From Limivicinus sp963617275 (GTDB lineage: Bacteria > Bacillota > Clostridia > Oscillospirales > Oscillospiraceae), in NCBI GenBank assembly GCA_963617275.1, contig CAVENX010000046.1, positions 1 to 31,772 of the forward strand: a DNA stretch of 31,772 nucleotides. The letters run 5' to 3'. The notes under the pieces were generated by a model. That model worked only from the letters and a program-made list of their open reading frames with translations, was not told where the DNA came from and searched no databases. Positions 1 through 7,096 of the stretch are shown here, one piece after another; the stretch's first letter is position 1, and each line of letters starts with the position of its first letter. The position numbers and the translations under genes are program-made.

Positions 1-23
1 ACAGAGCGCAGTGCAGCCTTTTT

Positions 24-87
24 GTCAAAGAACCTCATTGAGGTTCTTTGACAAGCTGAACCGGACCTTAGACGGTCCGGTTAGCTT
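24..87 (-). terminator. Tandem hairpins after the glycosyltransferase gene
   Basis: Two stem-loops lie immediately downstream of the minus-strand stop codon at 88-90. The first (53-87) pairs AACCGGACC (59-67) with GGTCCGGTT (74-82) and extends through AAGCT/AGCTT with one bulged G. The second (24-52) is a nearly perfect palindrome, GTCAAAGAACCTC facing GAGGTTCTTTGAC. The U tract is weak, so this may act as a terminator or as an mRNA-end stabiliser. It could also serve a plus-strand gene lying left of the window. Confidence 0.5.
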
Positions 88-1074
88 TTACTTTCCGCGT
101 ATTTTGTTGTTCGCGTTCATTATGATGTTGAGCAGAAGATAATTTTTTGTGCGGATGCAGAAGTGAATAAGCCGGTATTTTGTGCCCATACTTTTTACGT
201 ATCTGTTGTTCAGGTAATCCGGGAATTTGGCTTTAAAATCGGCAAAAAGCTTATCCTGAACGCCGCTCTTCCTGTCGGCAAGGTTAACCCTCGCTATTGA
301 GGTGATGACCTCGTGGTGAAAGGCCGAAAACTCAAGCTGTTCGGAATATTTATCAAACAGTCCCGCGCTGCGGAACGCGTCAAGCATGGAATCTACCGCC
401 GGAATGATCTCAAGATTTCTGGCCGTGTTTTTGTTGTTGGTAATGGAACCTGCACGCTGGAGGTAGTTGTGCCATGGCCTGTGGACGGAAATCATTTTAC
501 CGGCAAGCGTATAGAGTTTCGGCGTGACATACATATCCTCGTACCAGACTCTGCCGGGGTAATATATTCCGTTCTCCGTAAAAAGAGATCGCCTGTATAT
601 CTTATTCCATGCCGAGGGCATTTCAAAAAGCAGCTCGGGGTAGGAATCAAGTGTGAATTCACCCTCGACTTTGCAGCCGTTGATGTATTTAAGAAGTTTC
701 CCGGCTTCGTTGACGGAACGGATATCGAAAAACAGAATATCAAAATCTCTGTCAAGGTATCCGAACATTTCCGGCAATGCATCGGGGGAGAGATAGTCGT
801 CGCTGTCGAGAAACAGAATATATTTGCCTTCCGCCGCGTCTATGCCGACATCCCTTGCCGCGCCCAATCCACCGTTTTCCGTCGTGATCACTTTGATAAG
901 CCCGGAAAACCTGCGGGAATAATCAAGGCAGACGTCAGGTGAAGAGTCTGTCGAACCGTCATTGACAATTATTATCTCATATCCCGCAATCTCCGGATAA
1001 ATGACCGAATCAAGGCATTTTGCGAGATATTTTTCAACATTGTATACAGGGATAACTACAGAAAGTTTTTTCAT
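88..1074 (-). CDS. Family 2 glycosyltransferase
   Basis: A 328-residue protein with a GT-A fold at the N terminus. The visible motifs are VIPVYN near residue 8, NDGSTD near residue 39, and DSDDY near residue 91, which is the DXD metal/nucleotide-sugar site. GT2 enzymes transfer a sugar from a nucleotide-sugar to a polysaccharide, teichoic acid or lipid acceptor at the cytoplasmic face of the membrane. The C-terminal half is basic and aromatic with no clear membrane span, so it is probably soluble or peripheral. ATG at 1074 follows GGAG at a suitable distance. The gene is monocistronic and divergent from lepB, and no other surface-polysaccharide gene is visible here. The donor and acceptor cannot be read from sequence. 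The family call is firm and the substrate unknown. Confidence 0.93.
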   Translation of the reverse strand: MKKLSVVIPVYNVEKYLAKCLDSVIYPEIAGYEIIIVNDGSTDSSPDVCLDYSRRFSGLIKVITTENGGLGAARDVGIDAAEGKYILFLDSDDYLSPDALPEMFGYLDRDFDILFFDIRSVNEAGKLLKYINGCKVEGEFTLDSYPELLFEMPSAWNKIYRRSLFTENGIYYPGRVWYEDMYVTPKLYTLAGKMISVHRPWHNYLQRAGSITNNKNTARNLEIIPAVDSMLDAFRSAGLFDKYSEQLEFSAFHHEVITSIARVNLADRKSGVQDKLFADFKAKFPDYLNNRYVKSMGTKYRLIHFCIRTKNYLLLNIIMNANNKIRGK

Positions 1075-1111
1075 GGATCGTCTCTCCGTGCATTGTTTAC
1101 CATTTTATAAC

Positions 1112-1140
1112 ATTTTAACACAGCCGCACCCGCCATGCAA
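1112..1140 (-). promoter_or_regulatory. Sigma-A-type promoter for the glycosyltransferase gene
   Basis: Read on the minus strand: TTGCAT (1135-1140), a 17-bp spacer, then TAAAAT (1112-1117), about 38 bp upstream of the ATG. It is a close match to the vegetative consensus, with the right spacing and orientation. Confidence 0.6.
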
Positions 1141-1153
1141 GGCAGAAAAGCAC

Positions 1154-1183
1154 TTGAATATGATACGGGTTTTGGTATATAAT
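1154..1183 (+). promoter_or_regulatory. Sigma-A-type promoter for lepB operon
   Basis: TTGAAT (1154-1159), an 18-bp spacer, then a perfect TATAAT (1178-1183), 40 bp upstream of the lepB ATG. It lies back-to-back with the glycosyltransferase promoter. Confidence 0.7.
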
Positions 1184-1223
1184 CAGCAAAGAAAATTATT
1201 CTCAGGAATGATTGGAGAAAGTC

Positions 1224-1802
1224 ATGAACAGAATTAAAGAAAAGCTTTCACCTGAAGAAGCCGCGGCGAAGGAACTGGCGCAGCGCAAGGATATTTATGA
1301 TTGGATACAGTGCCTTATAAGCGCACTGATCGTATGTGTGCTTGTCTTCGTTTTCATATTCAGGGTGATCGATGTGAAGGGAACGTCTATGGTTCCGACA
1401 CTCAACAATCAGGATAAAATGCTTGTTTCCGGACTCTTTTATAAACCAAAAGCCGGTGATATAGTCGTTTTCAAAAAAGACGAGTATGACCCCGAAAAAG
1501 CGCTCGTAAAGCGCATTATTGCTACCGAGGGGCAGAAAATAAACATTGACTTTGACAAGGGCATCGTCTATGTTGATGAGGTTCCCCTAGAGGAAGATTA
1601 TATCAACGATATAACGACCACAAAGCTTGACTTTATCGGTCCCAAGACTGTGCCGGAGGGCTGTGTGTTTGTTATGGGCGATAACAGGAATATGTCTACC
1701 GACAGCCGCAAGGCGGAAATAGGAATGGTTGACAGCCGCCTGATCATAGGGAAGGTTTACTGTATCCTCTTCCCTCTGAAATCATTCGGCATGGTGAAGT
1801 GA
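1224..1802 (+). CDS. lepB: Type I signal peptidase
   Basis: A 192-residue membrane-anchored serine protease that removes signal peptides from exported proteins on the outer side of the membrane. One hydrophobic segment (about residues 28-47) follows a charged cytoplasmic N terminus, the usual single-span Gram-positive SipS-type layout. The catalytic serine is S55 in GTSMVP, the general-base lysine is K96 in LVKRII, and the C-terminal GDNRNMSTDSR box is present. I chose ATG 1224 because GGAG at 1214-1217 is correctly spaced for it; an in-frame TTG at 1212 overlaps that ribosome-binding site. It is the first gene of a four-gene operon and its stop overlaps the next start. Confidence 0.96.
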   Translation: MNRIKEKLSPEEAAAKELAQRKDIYDWIQCLISALIVCVLVFVFIFRVIDVKGTSMVPTLNNQDKMLVSGLFYKPKAGDIVVFKKDEYDPEKALVKRIIATEGQKINIDFDKGIVYVDEVPLEEDYINDITTTKLDFIGPKTVPEGCVFVMGDNRNMSTDSRKAEIGMVDSRLIIGKVYCILFPLKSFGMVK

Positions 1803-2677
1803 TGGCAAATAACGTCTATGAAAAAATGAATATACAGTGGTTCCCCGGCCACATGACCAAGGCGCAGAGAATGATCGAGGAAAACATAAGGCTTGTCGAT
1901 GCCGTATGCGAGATACTCGACGCGAGAATACCAAGCGCCAGCAGGAATCCGGATATTGACGCTCTTGCCGCGGACAAGCCGCGGCTTGTCATTTTGAACC
2001 GCTGTGATCTTGCAGATGAAAACGCAACAAAGCGCTGGAAAAAGTATTTTGAAGATAAAGGACTTCCCGTTATCGAATGTGACGCCAGATCAGGCAGGGG
2101 AGTGAACGCCTTTGTTCCTGCGGTTCGCCGGCTTCTTGCGGAAAAAATCGCGCAATATGAGGCGAAGGGGCAAGCCGGAAGACCGCTGAGAGTGATGGTG
2201 CTCGGTATTCCCAATGTCGGAAAATCAACGTTTATTAATAAAGTCGCCGGGCGAAAGGCAGCGATCGCGGGGGATAAGCCCGGCGTGACACGCGGAAAGC
2301 AGTGGATAAATATCGACCGTTCTCTTGATCTGCTTGATACACCGGGGATCCTTTGGCCGAAGTTTGAAAGTCAGCAGGTAGGTGAACTGCTTGCCATAAC
2401 AAATGCGATAAAGAGCGACGTTATTGATAAGGAAACGCTGGGGGCAAATTTCATGCTGCGGCTGAGGGAAAACTACCCGCAGGCGCTTGAGGCAAGATAT
2501 AAATTCGCGCCTGATCCGGATGCAAACGGATTTGAACTGCTTGAGCAATGCGCAAAAAAGCGCGGATTTCTTGTGTCAAAGGGCGAGTATGATATTGAAC
2601 GTATGGCATCGACCCTTTTGGGCGAATATCATGACGGTAAATTAGGAAGAATAACGCTGGAGCTGCCGGATGACTGA
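1802..2677 (+). CDS. rbgA: Ribosome biogenesis GTPase RbgA (YlqF)
   Basis: A circularly permuted GTPase of about 291 residues that matures the 50S subunit in Bacillota. The G motifs occur in permuted order: G4-like LNRCDLAD (about residue 61) precedes the P-loop GIPNVGKST (about 138) and the DTPG G3 motif (about 178). The N-terminal NIQWFPGHMTKA block is a signature of this family. The start overlaps the lepB stop as TGATG. A GTG at 1799 and an ATG at 1826 are possible alternative starts; the latter matches the usual family N terminus. It is co-transcribed with rnhB, as in Bacillus. In this family G4 is often NKxD; here K is replaced by R (NRCD). Confidence 0.95.
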   Translation: MANNVYEKMNIQWFPGHMTKAQRMIEENIRLVDAVCEILDARIPSASRNPDIDALAADKPRLVILNRCDLADENATKRWKKYFEDKGLPVIECDARSGRGVNAFVPAVRRLLAEKIAQYEAKGQAGRPLRVMVLGIPNVGKSTFINKVAGRKAAIAGDKPGVTRGKQWINIDRSLDLLDTPGILWPKFESQQVGELLAITNAIKSDVIDKETLGANFMLRLRENYPQALEARYKFAPDPDANGFELLEQCAKKRGFLVSKGEYDIERMASTLLGEYHDGKLGRITLELPDD

Positions 2678-3269
2678 GCTGTGGAATATCGAAAACGAAA
2701 TATACGACTCCGGCGTCAGGCTGCTGTGCGGCGTTGACGAGGCGGGGCGGGGTCCTTTGGCGGGACCTGTATGCGCTGCCGCCGTTATCCTGCCGAGAGG
2801 GCTTGAAATAGAGAATCTGAACGATTCGAAAAAGCTCAGTGAAAAGCGCCGGGAGGAGCTTTATGACGTTATATGCAAAGAAGCGGTAAGCTATGGAATT
2901 GCGTTTGCGGAAGTTGAGGAAATAGAAGCATTCAACATCCTGGAAGCAACTTTTTTGGCTATGAACCGGGCTATTGCAAAACTTTCCCCGATGCCGGAGC
3001 TTGCACTGATCGACGGCAACCGTGCAGAGGGAATCTCCGTTACGGCGCGCGCCGTCATAAAGGGAGACGGTAAATGTGCGGATATTGCGGCGGCGTCGAT
3101 CCTTGCCAAGGTGACAAGGGACAGATATATGCTTGAGATGGCCGAAAAATATCCCGAATACCATTTTGAAAAGCATAAGGGCTATGGTACGAAGGCACAT
3201 TATGAAGCCTTGCGCGAATACGGTCCATCCCCCATACACCGTATGAGCTTTTTGAGGAAGATGCACTGA
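2670..3269 (+). CDS. rnhB: Ribonuclease HII
   Basis: A 199-residue type 2 RNase H that cleaves the RNA strand of RNA-DNA hybrids, including single ribonucleotides built into DNA. The DEDD active site is visible: D and E in GVDEAGRGPLAG (about residues 21-32), D in LIDGN, and D in the AKVTRDRYM segment. The C-terminal YGTKAHYEAL block is also typical. The ATG lies inside the end of rbgA (8-bp overlap), indicating translational coupling. Length is normal for the family. Confidence 0.96.
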   Translation: MTELWNIENEIYDSGVRLLCGVDEAGRGPLAGPVCAAAVILPRGLEIENLNDSKKLSEKRREELYDVICKEAVSYGIAFAEVEEIEAFNILEATFLAMNRAIAKLSPMPELALIDGNRAEGISVTARAVIKGDGKCADIAAASILAKVTRDRYMLEMAEKYPEYHFEKHKGYGTKAHYEALREYGPSPIHRMSFLRKMH

Positions 3270-3628
3270 TGAATATAGGGGAGAGCGGAAAATTCGGCGA
3301 GGACAAAGCCGCAGAATACCTCAGAAAGAAAGGGTACGTGATAATCCGGCGCAATTACTCCTGCCGCTTTGGGGAGATAGATATTATTGCGGAAAATGCC
3401 GGGTATCTTGTTTTTGCCGAGGTCAAGCTGAGAAAAAATGACAAACACGGCGAGGCAAAGGAGTTTGTAAACTACTCAAAGCAGCAGAAGATAATCAGGA
3501 CCGCATCGCTTTTTCTTGCCGGATACGATACGGAAAAACAGCCGCGCTTTGACGTGATAGAGGTCTATGCGCCGCAGGGAACGTTTTCATCGGTAAAGAT
3601 AAATCATATTGAAGATGCTTTTATGTAA
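3269..3628 (+). CDS. YraN/UPF0102 family nuclease-fold protein
   Basis: A 119-residue protein with the PD-(D/E)XK-like core of the YraN family. GEIDIIA (about residues 33-39) and FAEVKLRK (about 47-54) supply the D, E and K. The early G..GE..A..YL..KGY pattern is also typical. The start overlaps the rnhB stop (TGATG), so it is the last gene of the lepB-rbgA-rnhB operon. Its nuclease activity is inferred from the fold, and its cellular role is not well established. Linkage to rnhB is common in bacteria and suggests a nucleic-acid role. Confidence 0.92.
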   Translation: MNIGESGKFGEDKAAEYLRKKGYVIIRRNYSCRFGEIDIIAENAGYLVFAEVKLRKNDKHGEAKEFVNYSKQQKIIRTASLFLAGYDTEKQPRFDVIEVYAPQGTFSSVKINHIEDAFM

Positions 3629-3640
3629 GCGGCCGAACCC

Positions 3641-3748
3641 GTTTTTAAGCGGATACGAGAGCTGCAGATTTCGTTTTGCTCAATCACAAGGCAGCAGCCT
3701 TCCTCAATCGCAGAACCTTGCCTGCAACGCTGTCTCACGCTTAAAAAC
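3641..3748. repeat. 108-bp element bounded by 11-bp inverted repeats
   Basis: GTTTTTAAGCG (3641-3651) faces its exact reverse complement CGCTTAAAAAC (3738-3748). A short internal stem, AAGGC/GCCTT, lies near 3688-3701. The segment has no convincing coding content. It could be a MITE-like or REP-like remnant or a structured 3' region of the upstream operon. I cannot find a second copy here. Confidence 0.4.
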
Positions 3749-3783
3749 AATTGCAGAGCCGGATTTGGATACGCCCATTAAAC

Positions 3784-3806
3784 AGGAGACAAGCATTATG
3801 TCTCCT
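3784..3806 (-). terminator. Hairpin downstream of the DUF1540 gene
   Basis: AGGAGACA (3784-3791) pairs with TGTCTCCT (3799-3806) around a 7-nt loop, 9 bp beyond the minus-strand stop. On the minus strand it is followed by the T-rich TGTTTAAT, which fits weak intrinsic termination. It may also close the lepB operon from the other side. Confidence 0.5.
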
Positions 3807-3814
3807 GCGGAACG

Positions 3815-3994
3815 TTAATCCGAAGTGCCGCGGGGGCAGAACGTAGAGCAGTAGGTTTCGCCCTTGGTGCAGGCTCGCTCGTTCTGAACGCTTATCTTGC
3901 TTGCACTGCATTTGCAGTCGATGGTATTGTATTTGCAGGCTGTTACTTCACAGCCGACTCCGGGATTGGAGCAGGAATTTCTTTTATCGCTCAT
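3815..3994 (-). CDS. DUF1540 domain mini-protein, Cys-rich
   Basis: A 59-residue protein, short enough for gene callers to miss. Eight cysteines fall at residues 8, 15, 20, 27, 29, 42, 49 and 53. The pattern C-x4-C-x-Y-N-x3-C-x-C-x-A, then I-x-V, then ET-x-C-x-TF is the DUF1540 signature as I recall it. DUF1540 proteins are small proteins common in Clostridia and probably metal-binding; their function is unknown. An AAGGAG ribosome-binding site sits 7 bp before the ATG on the minus strand, and a hairpin follows the stop. The gene runs against the neighbouring operons and appears to be transcribed alone. I saw no confident -35/-10 pair upstream. Confidence 0.88.
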   Translation of the reverse strand: MSDKRNSCSNPGVGCEVTACKYNTIDCKCSASKISVQNERACTKGETYCSTFCPRGTSD

Positions 3995-4017
3995 TGTTAG
4001 TCTCCTTTTTTCTTTAC

Positions 4018-4060
4018 TTGCAGGCAGGCGGTTTTATTATGGCCGTCCTCCTGCCTGCAA
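4018..4060. repeat. Inverted repeat between divergent genes
   Basis: TTGCAGGCAGG (4018-4028) pairs perfectly with CCTGCCTGCAA (4050-4060); inside, CGG and CCG can also pair. It lies between the DUF1540 start (minus) and the metallophosphoesterase start (plus). No T tract follows on either strand, so a terminator is unlikely. An operator or leader RNA structure is possible. Confidence 0.5.
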
Positions 4061-4101
4061 AAATAGTATTTGCAGAGAGCCGTCTTTTATTCGGAGGGAT
4101 T

Positions 4102-4791
4102 ATGGCATTATATGCAATAGGTGATCTTCATCTGTCGCTTGCAAAGAGCAAGCCGATGGACATATTCGGTGATGTGTGGCAAGATCATACGGAAAAGCTC
4201 AGAGCGGGGTTCTCAACGCTGAAAGATGACGATGTGTGTGTTCTTTGCGGCGATATAAGCTGGGGAATGGGCATGGATGAGACTCTGCCGGACTTTAAAT
4301 TTATCGATACGCTGCCCGGCAGGAAGATAATCCTGAAGGGGAACCACGACTATTGGTGGAACACAGTAACAAAAATAAAAAAATTTTTTTCGGACAACGA
4401 TATATGCACAGTAGATATTCTGTATAATAATTTCTTTGAATACGGTGGATATGCGATCTGCGGGACAAGAGGCTGGTTTTACGAGGAGGAAAAAGGCGGA
4501 GAGCACGACAGAAAAATCATGATGCGCGAGGTCATGCGCCTTGAAACGTCCCTTAAGGCCGCCGGAGAGAGGAAAAAGCTTGCCTTTCTGCATTATCCGC
4601 CGAAATATCAGTTCTATACCTGCCCGGAGATCGTGGAGCTTTTCAAAAAATATGAGGTAAGACTCTGCTGCTACGGACATATTCACGGAAAGGGCTGCCG
4701 GTACGCCCTCAACGGGTGGAGCGGAGGCACGGAATACAGGCTCGTGTCGGCGGATAACGTTAAGTTTGCTCCTGTCAGGCTGCTATATTGA
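4102..4791 (+). CDS. Calcineurin-like metallophosphoesterase
   Basis: A 229-residue protein with the full two-metal phosphoesterase motif series: GDLHL at the N terminus, GDISW (about residue 50), GNHDYWW (about 80), a single His in FLHYPP, and GHIHG near residue 193. It most likely hydrolyses a phosphomonoester or phosphodiester in the cytoplasm; the substrate cannot be told from sequence. Aromatic residues follow the GNHD motif (GNHDYWW). I chose ATG 4102 because GGAGG at 4093-4097 is ideally spaced; the reading frame stays open further upstream but lacks a ribosome-binding site there. It is followed by the trigger-factor promoter, so it is probably monocistronic. Confidence 0.92.
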   Translation: MALYAIGDLHLSLAKSKPMDIFGDVWQDHTEKLRAGFSTLKDDDVCVLCGDISWGMGMDETLPDFKFIDTLPGRKIILKGNHDYWWNTVTKIKKFFSDNDICTVDILYNNFFEYGGYAICGTRGWFYEEEKGGEHDRKIMMREVMRLETSLKAAGERKKLAFLHYPPKYQFYTCPEIVELFKKYEVRLCCYGHIHGKGCRYALNGWSGGTEYRLVSADNVKFAPVRLLY

Positions 4792-4831
4792 GTACAAACT
4801 GTAAAAATGAGTTAAAATGAAGAAATAAACA

Positions 4832-4860
4832 TTGATTTTATAGAAAGAATCTGTTATCAT
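4832..4860 (+). promoter_or_regulatory. Sigma-A-type promoter for tig
   Basis: TTGATT (4832-4837), a 17-bp spacer, then TATCAT (4855-4860), about 38 bp before the tig ATG, followed by a strong GAGGAGG ribosome-binding site. Confidence 0.65.
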
Positions 4861-4898
4861 ACCTAAGGTTACGCACAAACTGAGGAGGAAACAAATTA

Positions 4899-6332
4899 AT
4901 GTTAGTAAAGAATGTAGAAAAAAAAGAAAATAATACCGCAATATTTCAGGTAGAGACCGATAAGGCGGAGTTTGAATCTGCCGTAAATAAGGCATACCTG
5001 AAGAACAAGGGTCAGATATACATTCCCGGCTTCCGTAAAGGCAAGGCTCCGCGCACCGTTATCGAAGGCATGTACGGCGCAGAAGTTTTTTATCAGGACG
5101 CAACGGACGAGCTGGCACCTCAGGCGTTTGAGCTTGGCCTTACCGAATCCGGACTCAAGATGGTCGGCGCTCCTGCCGTCAAGGATATGAAGATCACCGA
5201 CGAGCGTACCGCAGAGTTCACTTTTGAGATCACTCTTTATCCCGTCGTCACCCTCGGACAGTACAAGGGCATTGAGGCGGAAAAGCCGGCAGCAGATATC
5301 AAAGACGAGCAGGTCGATGCGGAGATCGACTCTGTCCGCCGCCGTAATGCGCGCATGATCACTGTTGAGGATCGCGCTGCGCAGATGGGCGACACTGTGA
5401 ATATTGACTTTGACGGCTATCTTAACGGCGAACGTTTCGATGGCGGCAAGGCCGAGGGTTATGCGCTTGAGCTTGGCTCCAACTCCTTTGTCCCCGGTTT
5501 TGAGGAGCAGATCGTCGGAATGAAGACCGGCGAGGAGAAGGATATTGACATCACCTTCCCTGAAAATTATGTTGAAAACCTTGCCGGGAAGGCAGTCGTA
5601 TTCAAAATAAAGCTCAACTCCATCACTTTCCCCGAACTTCCTGAACTTGACGATGAGTTTGCAAAGGATGTTTCCGAGTTCGATACTCTTGACGAGTATA
5701 AGGCTGACGTCCGCGCAAGACTTGAGAAGTCCGCACAGGATCAGGCGGAGTCCGCTTTCCGCACTGCGGTCGTGACCAAGGCCTGCGAAAATATGACGGT
5801 TGACATCCCCGCCGTTATGATCGACGCAAAGGTCGAAGAGATAATCCGCAACTACGCTGCGAACTATGGTTTTGCAGACCGCAATACCTCTTTTGAGCAG
5901 CTCAGGCAGATGATGGGGCTTACCGATGACGTCATCAACATGTCTATCCGTCCCAATGCGGAGCTTCAGGTCAAGTCCGACCTCCTTTTCGAGGCGATCG
6001 TTGAGGCGGAGAGCCTTGATATCACCGAGGATGAGCTTAAAGAATACGTCAAGAAGGTTTCCGATTCCGTAAAAATCAGTGAAGAGGAAGTCGTAAAATA
6101 CTTTGGTATGGATTATATCAAGGAAGAATACAAGAAAGAAAAAGCAACCGATGTTGTGTTCGGCAGCGCGGTTGCCGTAGAGCCCAAGACAGAGGAAGAA
6201 ACGCCCAAAAAGACCAGAAAATCCGCAAAGGCAGCAAAGGCCGAGACGGCTGAGGGTGACGAAGCTGCCGAAGTGGAAGAAAAGCCCAAGAAGACCAGAA
6301 AATCCGCAAAATCCAAGGAAAGTGCGGAATAA
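4899..6332 (+). CDS. tig: Trigger factor, ribosome-associated chaperone and prolyl isomerase
   Basis: A 477-residue chaperone that binds at the ribosomal exit tunnel and helps nascent chains fold. The N-terminal ribosome-binding domain carries the signature GFRKGKAPR (about residues 44-52). A central FKBP-type isomerase domain follows (from about residue 160, with VNIDFDGYLNGERFDGG), then a helical C-terminal chaperone domain. After the usual C-terminal domain there is an extra Lys/Ala/Glu-rich tail of about 45 residues with the nine-residue PKKTRKSAK at 436-444 and again at 463-471. This histone-H1-like tail is unusual and probably disordered. It heads the tig-clpP-clpX-lon-engB cluster. Confidence 0.97.
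   Translation: MLVKNVEKKENNTAIFQVETDKAEFESAVNKAYLKNKGQIYIPGFRKGKAPRTVIEGMYGAEVFYQDATDELAPQAFELGLTESGLKMVGAPAVKDMKITDERTAEFTFEITLYPVVTLGQYKGIEAEKPAADIKDEQVDAEIDSVRRRNARMITVEDRAAQMGDTVNIDFDGYLNGERFDGGKAEGYALELGSNSFVPGFEEQIVGMKTGEEKDIDITFPENYVENLAGKAVVFKIKLNSITFPELPELDDEFAKDVSEFDTLDEYKADVRARLEKSAQDQAESAFRTAVVTKACENMTVDIPAVMIDAKVEEIIRNYAANYGFADRNTSFEQLRQMMGLTDDVINMSIRPNAELQVKSDLLFEAIVEAESLDITEDELKEYVKKVSDSVKISEEEVVKYFGMDYIKEEYKKEKATDVVFGSAVAVEPKTEEETPKKTRKSAKAAKAETAEGDEAAEVEEKPKKTRKSAKSKESAE
6204..6311 (+). repeat. Direct repeat encoding a basic tail in trigger factor
   Basis: Two near-identical 27-bp copies start at 6204 and 6285, each encoding PKKTRKSAK. They differ at only two third-codon positions and are separated by an acidic/alanine-rich spacer of 18 codons. 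Recent duplication within the gene is the simplest reading. Confidence 0.8.
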
Positions 6333-6391
6333 TTTCCCGGGAATAAGGATATGCTCTCTTGGATGCTGATTAATTTAAAGGAGAGTTAACT

Positions 6392-6973
6392 ATGAGTTTG
6401 GTACCTTATGTAGTAGAACAGACAAGCCGCGGCGAGCGTTCCTATGATATTTTTTCACGCCTGCTGAACGACCGTATCGTAATGCTTTCCGAAGAGGTAA
6501 ATGATACCACGGCAAGCCTTATTGTAGCACAGCTTCTTTATCTTGAGGCCCAGGACCCGGATAAGGATATTCAGTTTTATATCAACAGCCCCGGCGGAAA
6601 TGTTACGTCCGGTCTTGCAATATATGATACGATGCAGTATATTAAGCCTGATGTATCCACCATTTGCATAGGCATGGCGGCGTCTATGGGTGCGTTCCTG
6701 CTCTCATCCGGCGCAAAGGGAAAGCGTATTGCTCTGCCTAATGCCGAGATCATGATCCATCAGCCCTCCGGCGGAAGCCGCGGTCAGTGCACCGATATTC
6801 AGATCCAGGCTGAACAGATACTTAAAATCAAGCAGAGACTGAATAAGATACTTGCTTCCAACACCGGGAAGTCCGTTGAACAGGTAGAGGCTGACTGCGA
6901 AAGAGATCATTTTATGACAGCTGAAGAAGCTCAGAATTATGGCCTTATTGACAAAGTGATTTACAAACGCTGA
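6392..6973 (+). CDS. clpP: ATP-dependent Clp protease proteolytic subunit
   Basis: A 193-residue serine protease subunit that forms the tetradecameric proteolytic barrel used by ClpX and other Clp ATPases. The catalytic triad falls at the canonical positions: S98 in GMAASMGAF, H123 in MIHQP, and D172 in ERDHFM. The N-terminal processing region is the normal short type. An AAGGAG site precedes the ATG. A strong terminator after the gene suggests that tig-clpP can be transcribed separately from clpX. Confidence 0.98.
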   Translation: MSLVPYVVEQTSRGERSYDIFSRLLNDRIVMLSEEVNDTTASLIVAQLLYLEAQDPDKDIQFYINSPGGNVTSGLAIYDTMQYIKPDVSTICIGMAASMGAFLLSSGAKGKRIALPNAEIMIHQPSGGSRGQCTDIQIQAEQILKIKQRLNKILASNTGKSVEQVEADCERDHFMTAEEAQNYGLIDKVIYKR

Positions 6974-6991
6974 GCCTATATTCGATTATTT

Positions 6992-7024
6992 TATGGGGGA
7001 ACACTTTGTTCCCCCATATTTTAA
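6992..7024 (+). terminator. Intrinsic terminator between clpP and clpX
   Basis: TATGGGGGAACA (6992-7003) pairs with TGTTCCCCCATA (7007-7018), followed by TTTTAA. The 12-bp GC-rich stem with a 3-nt loop makes this a confident intrinsic terminator or attenuator. Confidence 0.85.
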
Positions 7025-7096
7025 ACAACGTCATATCATATGGCGCTGCTTTAGTATTCATTTATCATTCTTCATTTGATTATATGGAGGTTTCGT

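Noticed and set aside
2451..3266. 271-codon open frame antisense to rbgA and rnhB
   Set aside because: The plus-strand genes have full motif sets and coupled starts; the antisense frame has none.
3609..3818. 69-codon open frame after the YraN-type gene
   Set aside because: It overlaps the YraN end, has no ribosome-binding site, spans the inverted-repeat element and has no protein-like pattern.
6113..6316. Short minus-strand frames opposite the trigger factor tail
   Set aside because: They arise from the repetitive Lys/Ala codons of the tail and are low-complexity shadows.
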